From Shimwellia blattae DSM 4481 = NBRC 105725 (GTDB lineage: Bacteria > Pseudomonadota > Gammaproteobacteria > Enterobacterales > Enterobacteriaceae): 64,000 nucleotides of DNA. How positions within the stretch are numbered: the first letter of the stretch is position 1; every line of letters starts with the position of its first letter. Made by a program: the position numbers and the translations under genes. Location of the stretch: contig NC_017910.1 in NCBI RefSeq assembly GCF_000262305.1, forward strand, positions 1,054,001-1,118,000, read 5' to 3'. Of the stretch, positions 52,938 through 61,353 are shown one piece after another. The notes below the pieces were generated by a model, which worked only from the letters and a program-made list of their open reading frames with translations, made no database searches and had not been told where the DNA came from.

Positions 52938-53294
52938 CTACACCTCACTGAAAAATTGCTGATAACGGGACGCATCAAATCCCAGCAGCATAGGCTTACC
53001 GGGCGAGCAGAGCAACGGGCGTTTAATGATAGCGGGCATCTCCAGCATCAGTGCGATGGCGCTTGCGTCATCGGTAATGGCGGCTTTGCGCTCAGCATCC
53101 AGCGTGCGCCAGGTGGTGCCCCGGGTGTTCAGCAGCGCATCCCGGCCCAGTTCGGCGACAAACGTTTCCAGCAGGGCGCTATCCAGCCCGTCTGTGCGGT
53201 AGTCATGAAAGCGATAATCTATCTGGTGCTCTTCCAGCCAGCGGCGGGCCTTTTTGATAGTGTCGCAATTTTTAATGCCATAAAGGAGGGTCAT
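52938..53294 (-). CDS. yffB: ArsC/Spx-family protein YffB
   Basis: A 118-residue thioredoxin-fold protein of the ArsC family. It has the single Cys in IKNCDTIKKARRW (Cys near residue 10) and the conserved IIKRPLLCSPGKPMLLGF segment. It lacks the arsenate-binding pattern and is thought to act as a glutathione-linked thiol protein. Upstream of dapE as in E. coli, forming a yffB-dapE-ypfN unit. Confidence 0.92.
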   Translation of the reverse strand: MTLLYGIKNCDTIKKARRWLEEHQIDYRFHDYRTDGLDSALLETFVAELGRDALLNTRGTTWRTLDAERKAAITDDASAIALMLEMPAIIKRPLLCSPGKPMLLGFDASRYQQFFSEV

Positions 53295-53798
53295 TGTCAG
53301 GCAGTCCTCAGGGTTGCGAATGTTGATGTGTGCATTTTTAGCGAATTTTTGTTCACCAGCAGGTGGCGGCCACCACTATACCTGATGTTCCCGGCAGAGG
53401 TTAAATGTGGCCGGGTACTCTGTTTACGGCATATTTCCCCGGCAGCGGAACGCTCCCCCCCGCCAGGGGTGAAATAGCAGGAAAGCACCGGTTTATAGCT
53501 ATTTTCTCCATAGCATAAATGTTGTTTAAATATATTTGAATTGTTATTTGAAAATTGATTGCCTGATTACCACGTGAAAAAGATAACTTACTGACAGTTA
53601 GTGCTATTTGTGTGTCATGCGGGAAGGATATGTCGCAAAATGTTGCGCGTGATCACACTTTGCTTACATTGCGGCAGGCATAGTGAATTCATGAATTGAT
53701 AGCCGATTTAAAGAAAACCGATTTCACTAATAGGATAAAGATTATTCAATCCCTGGTGTGGTTATCGTACAATCTCTGTCAATGAAAGAGAGGTAATT
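53295..53798. other. Intergenic region yffB-ypfM
   Basis: This 504-base, A/T-rich gap contains the divergent promoters of yffB and ypfM. A possible -10 TACAAT (53768-53773) with TTCAAT 17 bases upstream precedes ypfM. No other gene or RNA was recognised. Confidence 0.55.
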
Positions 53799-53858
53799 AT
53801 GATTGAACACGAATTGGGAAACTGGAAAGACTTTATTGAAGGCATGCTGCGTAAATAA
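53799..53858 (+). CDS. ypfM: YpfM, 19-residue small protein
   Basis: The peptide MIEHELGNWKDFIEGMLRK is encoded by an ATG frame after a good AGAGAGG ribosome site. It differs from E. coli YpfM (a protein confirmed by tagging in that species) at two positions as I recall that sequence. It is predicted to be an amphipathic helix; function is unknown. In E. coli it lies next to acrD, as here, but here it is convergent with acrD across a terminator. Too short for ordinary gene callers. Confidence 0.88.
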   Translation: MIEHELGNWKDFIEGMLRK

Positions 53859-53925
53859 TCTGGTCATGGTTTCTCGTAAGTAATGTGCTGTTCCCTCTCA
53901 AGGATGATTAGTGGCAATAGCCCGA

Positions 53926-53958
53926 ACAAAAAAGGCGACCTCCGGGGCCGCCTTTTTG
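53926..53958. terminator. Bidirectional terminator between ypfM and acrD
   Basis: AAAAAGGCGaCC pairs with GGcCGCCTTTTT around a short loop; A-run and T-run on opposite sides allow termination on both strands. Confidence 0.9.
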
Positions 53959-53977
53959 TTTGTCTGCGATTTACGGC

Positions 53978-56900
53978 TCAGTCGTCGGTTTTCTCCGCCA
54001 GGGGAAAGCGGCGGCGTATCAGCACAAAAAACAGCGGCACGAAGAAGACCGCCAGCACCGTGGCTGAGATCATGCCGCCTATCACCCCGGTGCCTACCGC
54101 ATGCTGGCTGCCGGAGCCCGCACCGTTACTGGTGGCCATTGGCAGTACCCCGAAGATAAACGCCAGCGAGGTCATCAGAATCGGGCGCAGACGCTGGTGG
54201 CAGGCATGAAGGATAGCTTCGGTTAGCTCCGCTCCTCTGGCGTTCATATCATTGGCAAACTCCACGATCAGTATGGCGTTTTTGGCGGCCAGGCCGATAA
54301 CCGTCAGCAGCCCCACCTGGAAGTAGACATCGTTTTCCAGCCCCCGGGCCCAGGTGGCAACCAGTGCCCCCAGCACCCCAAGGGGAACGACCAGCATCAC
54401 CGAGAACGGCACAGACCAGCTCTCATACAGGGCCGCCAGGCACAAAAAGACCACCAGCAGGGAGATGGCGTACAGGGCCGGGGCCTGAGCACCGGACAGC
54501 CGCTCCTGGTAAGACATGGCCGTCCACTCCAGGCCAAAGCCGCCGGGCAACTGGTGGACAATGTTTTCCATAATGGTCATGGCAGTACCGGTACTGACCC
54601 CGGGGGCCGCCTCCCCGACAATCTCCAGCGCCGCATAGCCGTTGTAGCGCTCCAGGCGCGGCGAGCCGGTCACCCAGCGTGAGCTGGCGAACGCGGAGAA
54701 GGGCACCATACCGCCGCTGTTATTGCGGACATACCATTTATTAATATCTTCCGGCAGCATCCGGAATTTGGCCGCCGCCTGCACGTAGACCTTCTTCACC
54801 CTGCCGCGGTCAATAAAATCATTCACATAGTTGGCCCCCCAGGCGGTTTGCAGGGTGTTGTTGATATCATCAACCTGCACACCCAGCGCCTGCGCTTTGC
54901 GCTGGTCTACGTCTATCTGCAACTGGGGGCTGTCATCCAGGCCGTTGTGGCGCACCCGGGTCAGGGAGTGATCGGCGGCGGCCAGCGCCAGCAGGGTATC
55001 CCTGGCTTTCATCAGCGCGCTGTGCCCGGCACCGGCGTGATCCTGTAATTCCATATCAAAACCGGCAGAGCTGCCAAGGCCACTGATGGCGGGCGGGTTA
55101 GAGGCAATCACCCGGGCCTCTTTTACCTTGCTGAAAGCGCGGGTCGCCCGCTCGATAATGGCAAATGAGCTGGCGGTTTCCGGGTCCCGCTCGCTCCAGT
55201 CTTTCAGGCGCACAAACATCCGCGCCACGTTCTGCCCGTTACCGCCCGGGCCTGAGCCCACGGTCGAGAAGACCGACGCCACATTCTGTTTTTCCTGCGT
55301 CAGGTAATAGTGCTCAATCTTCTCTACCACTTTTAAGGTCTGCTGTTGGGTGGAGCCGCTGGGCAACTGGACCGAGGTGGAAAACATGCCCCTGTCCTCC
55401 TGGGGCAGGAACGAGGTGGGCAGGCGCATAAAGATAATGACCATCCCCGCAAGCAGCAGCAGGTAGACCAGCATTGTGCGCATACTGCGGCGCAGGATCA
55501 CCGCCACGCCGCGCTCATAGCGGGTGGTCCAGTGATCAAACTGGCGGTTAAACCAGCCAAAGAAGCCCTTTTTCTGGTGGGATTCACCGGCCGCCAGCGG
55601 TTTGAGCAGGGTGGCACAAAGGGCCGGGGTCAGGATCATCGCCACCAGCACCGACAGGGCCATCGAGGCGACAATCGTTACCGAAAACTGCCGGTAAATC
55701 GCCCCGGTCGTGCCGCCGAAAAAGGCCATCGGGATAAACACCGCCGAGAGCACCATGGCAATCCCTACCAGCGCCCCCTGGATCTGGGACATGGATTTAC
55801 GGGTGGCCTGGCGGGGGGAGAGCCCCTCGCTGGACATGATGCGTTCAACGTTTTCCACCACCACGATGGCGTCATCCACCAGCAGGCCGATGGCCAGCAC
55901 CATGGCGAACATGGTCAGCGTGTTAATACTGTACCCGCACAGATACAGCACGGTGAAGGTGCCAAGCAGCACCACCGGCACGGCGATAGTCGGAATAAGG
56001 GTGGCGCGAAATTTCTGCAGGAACAGATACATCACCAGGAAGACCAGCAGGATGGCCTCGAACAGGGTTTTCACCACATCTTCAATGGAGGCCTTCACAA
56101 AGGAGGTGGTCTCATAAGCGACCCGGTACTCCAGCCCGCGGGGGAAATAGCGGGACAGCTCATCCAGCCGCTGCAGCACCAGTTCTGAGGTCTCCATTTC
56201 GTTAGCGCCAGAGGCCAGCTTCACCCCAAGGCCCGAAGCCTGCATACCGTTAAAGCGGCTGAGGTAGTCGTATTTCTCCGCCCCCAGCTCCACTTTCGCC
56301 ACATCCCCCAGCAGCACCTGGGAGCCGTCCTGGTTAATTTTTAGCGAGATATTGCGAAACTGCTCCGGGGTTTCCAGCATCGCCTGGGCGTTGATGGTGG
56401 CGTTGAGCGCCTGCTTATCAATGGCCGGGGTGCCCCCCAGCTGGCCCACGGCAATCTGGCTGTTCTGGGACTCAATCGCCTCGACCACATCCTGGGTGGT
56501 GAGCTGGAAACTGGTCAGCTTGATGGGATCAAGCCAGATGCGCATCGAATAGGGGGAGCCGTAGGCGTCAATATCGCCCACACCGTTAATCCGGCTTAAG
56601 GGGTCCTGCAGGTTACTGGCCACATAGTCGGCAATATCCTGCTTATCCATACTGCCGTCCGTGGAGATAAACGCCAGGGTCAGAATATTGGTGTCCCCGG
56701 TTTTACGTACCGTCACCCCCTGGTTCTGTACCGACTGGGGCAGTTTTTTCATTGCTGTCTGGAGCTGGTTTTGCACCTGCTGCACGGCTTCATCAGGATC
56801 TGTACCGGCGGTAAATGTCAGCGTGACGGTGGCCTGGCCGGTATTACTGCTCTGGGAGGACATATACATCAGATTGTCCAGGCCGGTCATATTTTGTTCT

Positions 56901-57094
56901 ATGACCTGGGTCACCGTGTTCTCAAGGGTCTGGGCTGACGCACCGGTGTACGTTGCGGAGATCCTGACATTAGGCGGTGCCAGATCAGGGTACTGTTCAA
57001 CTGGCAGGGAGAGAATCGACATGATCCCCGCCAGGCACAAAATAATGGCTATTACCCAGGCAAATATCGGGCGGTTAATGAAAAAATTAGCCAT
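53978..57094 (-). CDS. acrD: AcrD, RND multidrug efflux pump inner-membrane protein
   Basis: A 1038-residue RND transporter with the typical 12 transmembrane helices and two large periplasmic loops. The proton-relay Asp pair lies in GLLVDDAIVVVENVERIM near 407-408, and the TM10 Lys in AAKNAILIVEFAND near 940. It works with AcrA and TolC and exports aminoglycosides and other hydrophilic or amphiphilic drugs. In E. coli it is controlled by BaeSR and CpxAR; no clear box was identified here. narQ, its usual neighbour on the aegA side, is missing. Confidence 0.94.
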   Translation of the reverse strand: MANFFINRPIFAWVIAIILCLAGIMSILSLPVEQYPDLAPPNVRISATYTGASAQTLENTVTQVIEQNMTGLDNLMYMSSQSSNTGQATVTLTFTAGTDPDEAVQQVQNQLQTAMKKLPQSVQNQGVTVRKTGDTNILTLAFISTDGSMDKQDIADYVASNLQDPLSRINGVGDIDAYGSPYSMRIWLDPIKLTSFQLTTQDVVEAIESQNSQIAVGQLGGTPAIDKQALNATINAQAMLETPEQFRNISLKINQDGSQVLLGDVAKVELGAEKYDYLSRFNGMQASGLGVKLASGANEMETSELVLQRLDELSRYFPRGLEYRVAYETTSFVKASIEDVVKTLFEAILLVFLVMYLFLQKFRATLIPTIAVPVVLLGTFTVLYLCGYSINTLTMFAMVLAIGLLVDDAIVVVENVERIMSSEGLSPRQATRKSMSQIQGALVGIAMVLSAVFIPMAFFGGTTGAIYRQFSVTIVASMALSVLVAMILTPALCATLLKPLAAGESHQKKGFFGWFNRQFDHWTTRYERGVAVILRRSMRTMLVYLLLLAGMVIIFMRLPTSFLPQEDRGMFSTSVQLPSGSTQQQTLKVVEKIEHYYLTQEKQNVASVFSTVGSGPGGNGQNVARMFVRLKDWSERDPETASSFAIIERATRAFSKVKEARVIASNPPAISGLGSSAGFDMELQDHAGAGHSALMKARDTLLALAAADHSLTRVRHNGLDDSPQLQIDVDQRKAQALGVQVDDINNTLQTAWGANYVNDFIDRGRVKKVYVQAAAKFRMLPEDINKWYVRNNSGGMVPFSAFASSRWVTGSPRLERYNGYAALEIVGEAAPGVSTGTAMTIMENIVHQLPGGFGLEWTAMSYQERLSGAQAPALYAISLLVVFLCLAALYESWSVPFSVMLVVPLGVLGALVATWARGLENDVYFQVGLLTVIGLAAKNAILIVEFANDMNARGAELTEAILHACHQRLRPILMTSLAFIFGVLPMATSNGAGSGSQHAVGTGVIGGMISATVLAVFFVPLFFVLIRRRFPLAEKTDD

Positions 57095-57507
57095 TCAATC
57101 GCAGCCTCATAAACATTTTTTTAAAACCGGTTCGCAAGCAGGCCATCACTTTAGTCCGCCTGGTTTAGATAAACGTGAAGAAATAAAGGAGATAGTGTAA
57201 ATCATGTCGTAGAACAAACTAATCGGAACAACGGATAAACCACCCCCCACGACACTCCCCGGGGCCGGTGAACAAAATAGCAACACTCATCCTGCGCTGA
57301 TCCCGGTGATTTGCCACCAGATTACTACGTGAAATGTGCCTCTTGTGCGGTCAAGCCCCACAACGGTGGGTTTTATTGATATATCTCAGGTAAAGCGCAT
57401 ATTCCAGGGTGTCTGGTGCAGATGCACATTGCCAGCCTGCAATGCTGTCAGGTAATAAAATAGTCTTGATAAAAACCATAATATGACCCTTGCCAGGCAA
57501 TAAAGTA
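57095..57507. other. Divergent region acrD-aegA
   Basis: This 413-base gap replaces narQ of E. coli. It contains the promoters of acrD and aegA. A GTAAATCATGTCGTA stretch near 57196 resembles half of a CpxR box (GTAAA-N5-GTAAA) but the second half is poor. No narQ remnant was recognised. Confidence 0.5.
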
Positions 57508-59505
57508 ATGAATCAGTTTGTAATCGCTAATGCACAGCAATGTCTTGGCTGCCATGCGTGCGAAATCGCGTGCGTGATGGCCCATAACGACGGGCAACAT
57601 GTTCTGACCAGTGACGCTTACCACCCCCGTATCCGGGTGGTGAAATCCGCTACGCTGCGTAACGCCGTCACCTGCCGCCACTGTGAAGATGCCCCGTGCC
57701 TGAAAAGCTGCCCTAACGGCGCTATCAGCAAACAGAATAACAGTATCCAGGTGCAGCAGTCCCGCTGCATTGGGTGTAAAAGCTGTGAAGTGGCCTGCCC
57801 GTTTGGCGCCATGCAGATTGTCAACGAAGCGCTGGATGACATCCGGGTGAAATCTACCGCCCTGAAATGCGATCTCTGCCGCGGGCGCGACGGTGGCCCG
57901 GCCTGTGTGGAAAACTGCCCCAGCGGTGCCCTGCGCCTGATGGCACCTGACTCCCTGCGTGAGCTTTCCGCCAGCCGCCGCCTGCGTGCGGCACAGCAGG
58001 AGGCGCTGCCCTGGAATACCAGCGCGCAGGACTACCGGGCGCGCCAGCCGGTCAGTGGTGATCTCAGCAAAGTGCGGCAGATGGCGGCAACCGCCCAGCG
58101 CGAGGAGCCGCAGAAGATCCCCCTGGCGCGACGAAAAACCGGTTTTGACGAGTTATACATCACCTTTACGCCGGAGCAGGCGCACAGCCAGAGCGAGCGC
58201 TGCCTGAAATGCGGCGAGCACAGTATTTGCGAATGGAAATGCCCGCTGCATAACCATATCCCCCAGTGGGTGGAGCTGGTGAAAGCCGGTAAAGTGCTGG
58301 AGGCGGTCGAGCTCTCCCACCAGACCAACTGCCTGCCGGAAGTGACCGGGCGGGTCTGCCCACAGGACCGTTTATGTGAAGGCAACTGCACCCTGCGCGA
58401 CAGCGCCGGGGCGGTGAATGTGGGCAATATTGAGCGCTTTATTACCGAGCAGGCGCTGGCCAGCGGCTGGCGGCCGGATTTATCCGCGGTAGTCCCATCC
58501 GGGCGCCGGGTGGCAATTATTGGTGCCGGGCCTGCAGGGCTGGCCTGCGCCGATGTGCTGGCCCGCAACGGGGTTGAGGCCACCGTTTATGATCGCCACC
58601 CGGAAATCGGCGGGCTGCTGACCTTCGGGATCCCGGCCTTTAAGCTGGATAAATCCGTGCTGGCCCGGCGGCGGGAGATCTTCAGCGCCATGGGGATTTC
58701 GTTCCGGCTGAACTGTGAAATTGGCCGCGATATTACCCTCGAACAGCTCCAGAGCGAGTATGACGCGGTCTTCGTTGGGGTGGGCACATACCGCTCCATG
58801 AAAGCCGGGCTGCCTGGCGAAGAGGCACCGGGGGTTTATGACGCGCTGCCGTTCCTGATTGCCAACACCAAGCAGGTCATGCATCTGCCCCAGATCCCTG
58901 AGCAGCCCTACATTAATCTGGCGGGTAAAAAAGTGGTGGTTCTGGGGGGCGGGGATACGGCAATGGACTGTGTGCGCACCTCGATTCGCCAGGGGGCAGA
59001 GCAGGTGACCTGCGCCTACCGCCGTGATGAAGCCAACATGCCCGGCTCCCGCAAAGAGGTCAAAAACGCCCGTGAAGAAGGGGTGGAATTTGAGTTTAAC
59101 GTGCAGCCGCTGGAGATTGTGCTTAACCAGCAGGGGGCGGTCAGCGGAATTCGCCTTCTGCGTACCCGCATGGGGGCACCGGATGCCCAGGGGCGCCAGC
59201 GCCCGGAACCGGTCCCGGGATCAGAATTTGTGATGCCTGCGGATGCGGTTATTGTCGCGTTTGGTTTCCATCCCCACGCGCTGCCCTGGCTGGAAGAACA
59301 AGGGGTGAAGCTGGATGACAAAGGCCGGATTGTGGCCAGCGTGAACAGCGCCATCCGCTACCAGACCAGTAACCCGAAAATCTTCGCCGGGGGGGATGCG
59401 GTACGCGGGGCCGATCTGGTGGTGACCGCCATGGCCGAAGGGCGCCATGCGGCGGAAGGGATCATCCGCTGGCTGGGGGTGCCACCCCAGACGGCTCAGG
59501 CCTGA
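57508..59505 (+). CDS. aegA: AegA, Fe-S/FAD oxidoreductase (putative formate-linked urate-degradation redox protein)
   Basis: A 665-residue fusion. Residues 1-150 are a HycB-like ferredoxin with four CxxCxxCxxxC clusters (for example CLGCHACEIAC and CIGCKSCEVACP). Residues about 215-660 resemble the glutamate synthase small subunit, with a CxxC...C Fe-S region (CLKCGEHSICEWKCP), FAD-binding GAGPAGLACADVL and NAD(P)-binding GGGDTAMDCVR motifs. In E. coli AegA has been linked to formate-dependent, anaerobic urate breakdown. The start is MNQFVIANAQQ. It stands alone here, without narQ. Confidence 0.93.
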   Translation: MNQFVIANAQQCLGCHACEIACVMAHNDGQHVLTSDAYHPRIRVVKSATLRNAVTCRHCEDAPCLKSCPNGAISKQNNSIQVQQSRCIGCKSCEVACPFGAMQIVNEALDDIRVKSTALKCDLCRGRDGGPACVENCPSGALRLMAPDSLRELSASRRLRAAQQEALPWNTSAQDYRARQPVSGDLSKVRQMAATAQREEPQKIPLARRKTGFDELYITFTPEQAHSQSERCLKCGEHSICEWKCPLHNHIPQWVELVKAGKVLEAVELSHQTNCLPEVTGRVCPQDRLCEGNCTLRDSAGAVNVGNIERFITEQALASGWRPDLSAVVPSGRRVAIIGAGPAGLACADVLARNGVEATVYDRHPEIGGLLTFGIPAFKLDKSVLARRREIFSAMGISFRLNCEIGRDITLEQLQSEYDAVFVGVGTYRSMKAGLPGEEAPGVYDALPFLIANTKQVMHLPQIPEQPYINLAGKKVVVLGGGDTAMDCVRTSIRQGAEQVTCAYRRDEANMPGSRKEVKNAREEGVEFEFNVQPLEIVLNQQGAVSGIRLLRTRMGAPDAQGRQRPEPVPGSEFVMPADAVIVAFGFHPHALPWLEEQGVKLDDKGRIVASVNSAIRYQTSNPKIFAGGDAVRGADLVVTAMAEGRHAAEGIIRWLGVPPQTAQA

Positions 59506-59607
59506 AGACAGACCGGCGGGGCTGCCCGCCGGTCGGTTTCCTGCGCGACAGCCCCGGCAGAACATCGTAATATAGCGAGGTTTTCTTTTCTTCAGCGCGG
59601 AATGAAC

Positions 59608-60189
59608 ATGGCCGTTAATATTACGATAATCAAAGATAAATTCCTCTCTGATAACTATTTTATCCTGCGAAATATCACCTACGATCTGACCCGCCGCAAC
59701 GGGGAGGTTGTGCGCCAGCGCCGGGAGGTTTACGACCGGGGCAATGGTGCAGCCATCCTGTTATATAACCGCGCCCGTAACAGCGTGGTGCTGACCCGGC
59801 AATTCCGGATAGCCACCTGGCAAAACGGCAACCCGGACGGCATGCTGATCGAAGCCTGCGCCGGGCTGCTGGATGACGACGCCCCGGAAGTGTGTGTCCG
59901 CCGCGAAGCCATGGAAGAGACCGGCTACCAGGTTGATGACGTACAGCGTGTCTACGGGCTGTTTATGTCCCCCGGTGGGGTGACTGAAAGAGTCCACCTG
60001 TTTACCGGCGAATATCAGACCTCCGGCCAGGTCGGGCAGGGGGGCGGTATTGATGATGAAGATATCGATGTGCTGGAGCTGCCCTTTCCCCGGGCCCTGG
60101 CGATGATCCGCAGCGGTGAAATTTGTGACGCCAAAACGGTGATTCTGTTACAGCATATGGCGCTGGAAGGGATCCTCTCGCCCCGCTAA
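59608..60189 (+). CDS. nudK: GDP-mannose pyrophosphatase NudK
   Basis: A 193-residue Nudix hydrolase of the ADP-sugar type. The Nudix box is GLLDDDAPEVCVRREAMEET, with the catalytic REAMEE residues near 98-103. It cleaves GDP-mannose to GMP and mannose-1-phosphate. Two start codons are in frame: ATG 59602 and ATG 59608. The second gives MAVNITIIKDK, which aligns residue for residue with the E. coli N-terminus and lies 6 bases after GGA. Confidence 0.93.
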   Translation: MAVNITIIKDKFLSDNYFILRNITYDLTRRNGEVVRQRREVYDRGNGAAILLYNRARNSVVLTRQFRIATWQNGNPDGMLIEACAGLLDDDAPEVCVRREAMEETGYQVDDVQRVYGLFMSPGGVTERVHLFTGEYQTSGQVGQGGGIDDEDIDVLELPFPRALAMIRSGEICDAKTVILLQHMALEGILSPR

Positions 60190-60299
60190 TAGTCGCATCC
60201 GGGCAAGATAGCTATCCGATAAATCTGATTGAGTCCCCCGGGTTCTGGCGTGATATTAGCCAGCGGGCTGTCTGTTTTTGACTCAGGAAATCGCCGGGA

Positions 60300-61343
60300 A
60301 TGGGGCATCGGATTCTACGTACTGTATTGTGGCTGCTGCTGGCAGGGGCCGGTTGCGCCGTGGCCGATCCGGTGCAGCACTCTTTTAGTGACTGGCAGGT
60401 GACCTGCAATAACCAGAACTTCTGCCAGGCGCGCAATATCAATGCCTATAACGGACTGGTCATGACGCTGGGGCGCGGCCCGGGGGCCAGAAATGACCTG
60501 GAGGTGCGCATTGATCTCGGGCGTATTGACCGGCCCATCACCAGCCCGGATGTGCTCTCAAGCGATCTGCGCCTGGACGATGCGCCCCTGGCGCTGTCCG
60601 GGAAATGGCAGTCCACTCCCCACCATCTTTACAGCGACGATACCGCAACCGTAAATACGCTACTGGCAACGCTCCAGACTGCCGGTAGTTTATCGCTTTC
60701 CGGCGGCGGGCAGGCTATCTCTCTGGCAGGGCTCGGGCGCGCGCTGAGTTTTATTGATAATCAGCAGCGGCGCACGGGCAGTGAAAGCGCCTGGGTTCAG
60801 AAGGGGGATAAACCCCCCGGGGCAGTGCCCCCGGCACCGGCGCTCAGGCAGGTCTCCCCGCCTGAACAGGTCGCCAGCCCTTTAAGCGCCAGAGAGCGCC
60901 AGGGGCTGGTGAGTTACGGCACCTGGCGCATGAACCACAGCGACTGCTCGCTGGATCCCCGGCGGCGGCAACTGTATATCGCCCCCCTGAGCGGGAGCAA
61001 AGCGCTGATGATGATCGACTGCGAGGCAGGCGCCTACAATGTGGTAAAGCGGCTGTGGATAGTGACCCGGCAGCCGCCGTATACCCCGCGCCCGCTGCAC
61101 CTGGTGCTGCCCTTTTCCCCGCCGGACCAGTCCCGGGAGCTGGAACTGATGAATGCCCGCTATGATGAAGGGCGCAGCGAGCTGACCACCCTGGCAAAAT
61201 GGCGCGGGATCGGGGATTGCGGTATCGCCACCCGCTGGCGTTTTGACGGCCAGCGTTTCCGGCTGGTGCGTTATGCCCAGGAGAGCCACTGCGACGGCTG
61301 GCACAGTGCCGACAGCTGGCCGACACTGTGGGTGACCCAGTAA
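60300..61343 (+). CDS. ypfG: YpfG, periplasmic DUF1176 protein
   Basis: A 347-residue exported protein. A signal peptide (about 1-22, LWLLLAGAGCAVA) precedes a DUF1176 domain with conserved FSDWQVTCNNQNFCQARN at the start and CDGWHSADSWPTLWVT near the end; paired cysteines suggest disulfides. It matches E. coli YpfG in length and place between nudK and tktB. Function is unknown. A Pro/Ala-rich linker lies near residues 160-190. Confidence 0.88.
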   Translation: MGHRILRTVLWLLLAGAGCAVADPVQHSFSDWQVTCNNQNFCQARNINAYNGLVMTLGRGPGARNDLEVRIDLGRIDRPITSPDVLSSDLRLDDAPLALSGKWQSTPHHLYSDDTATVNTLLATLQTAGSLSLSGGGQAISLAGLGRALSFIDNQQRRTGSESAWVQKGDKPPGAVPPAPALRQVSPPEQVASPLSARERQGLVSYGTWRMNHSDCSLDPRRRQLYIAPLSGSKALMMIDCEAGAYNVVKRLWIVTRQPPYTPRPLHLVLPFSPPDQSRELELMNARYDEGRSELTTLAKWRGIGDCGIATRWRFDGQRFRLVRYAQESHCDGWHSADSWPTLWVTQ

Positions 61344-61353
61344 GCACAGCGCC

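Noticed and set aside
55346..56188. 280-codon plus-strand frame inside acrD
   Set aside because: Antisense of AcrD; very His/Gln/Gly-rich, no motifs.
57190..57210. Possible CpxR box upstream of acrD
   Set aside because: Only one half-site matches GTAAA; the second half is too poor to call.
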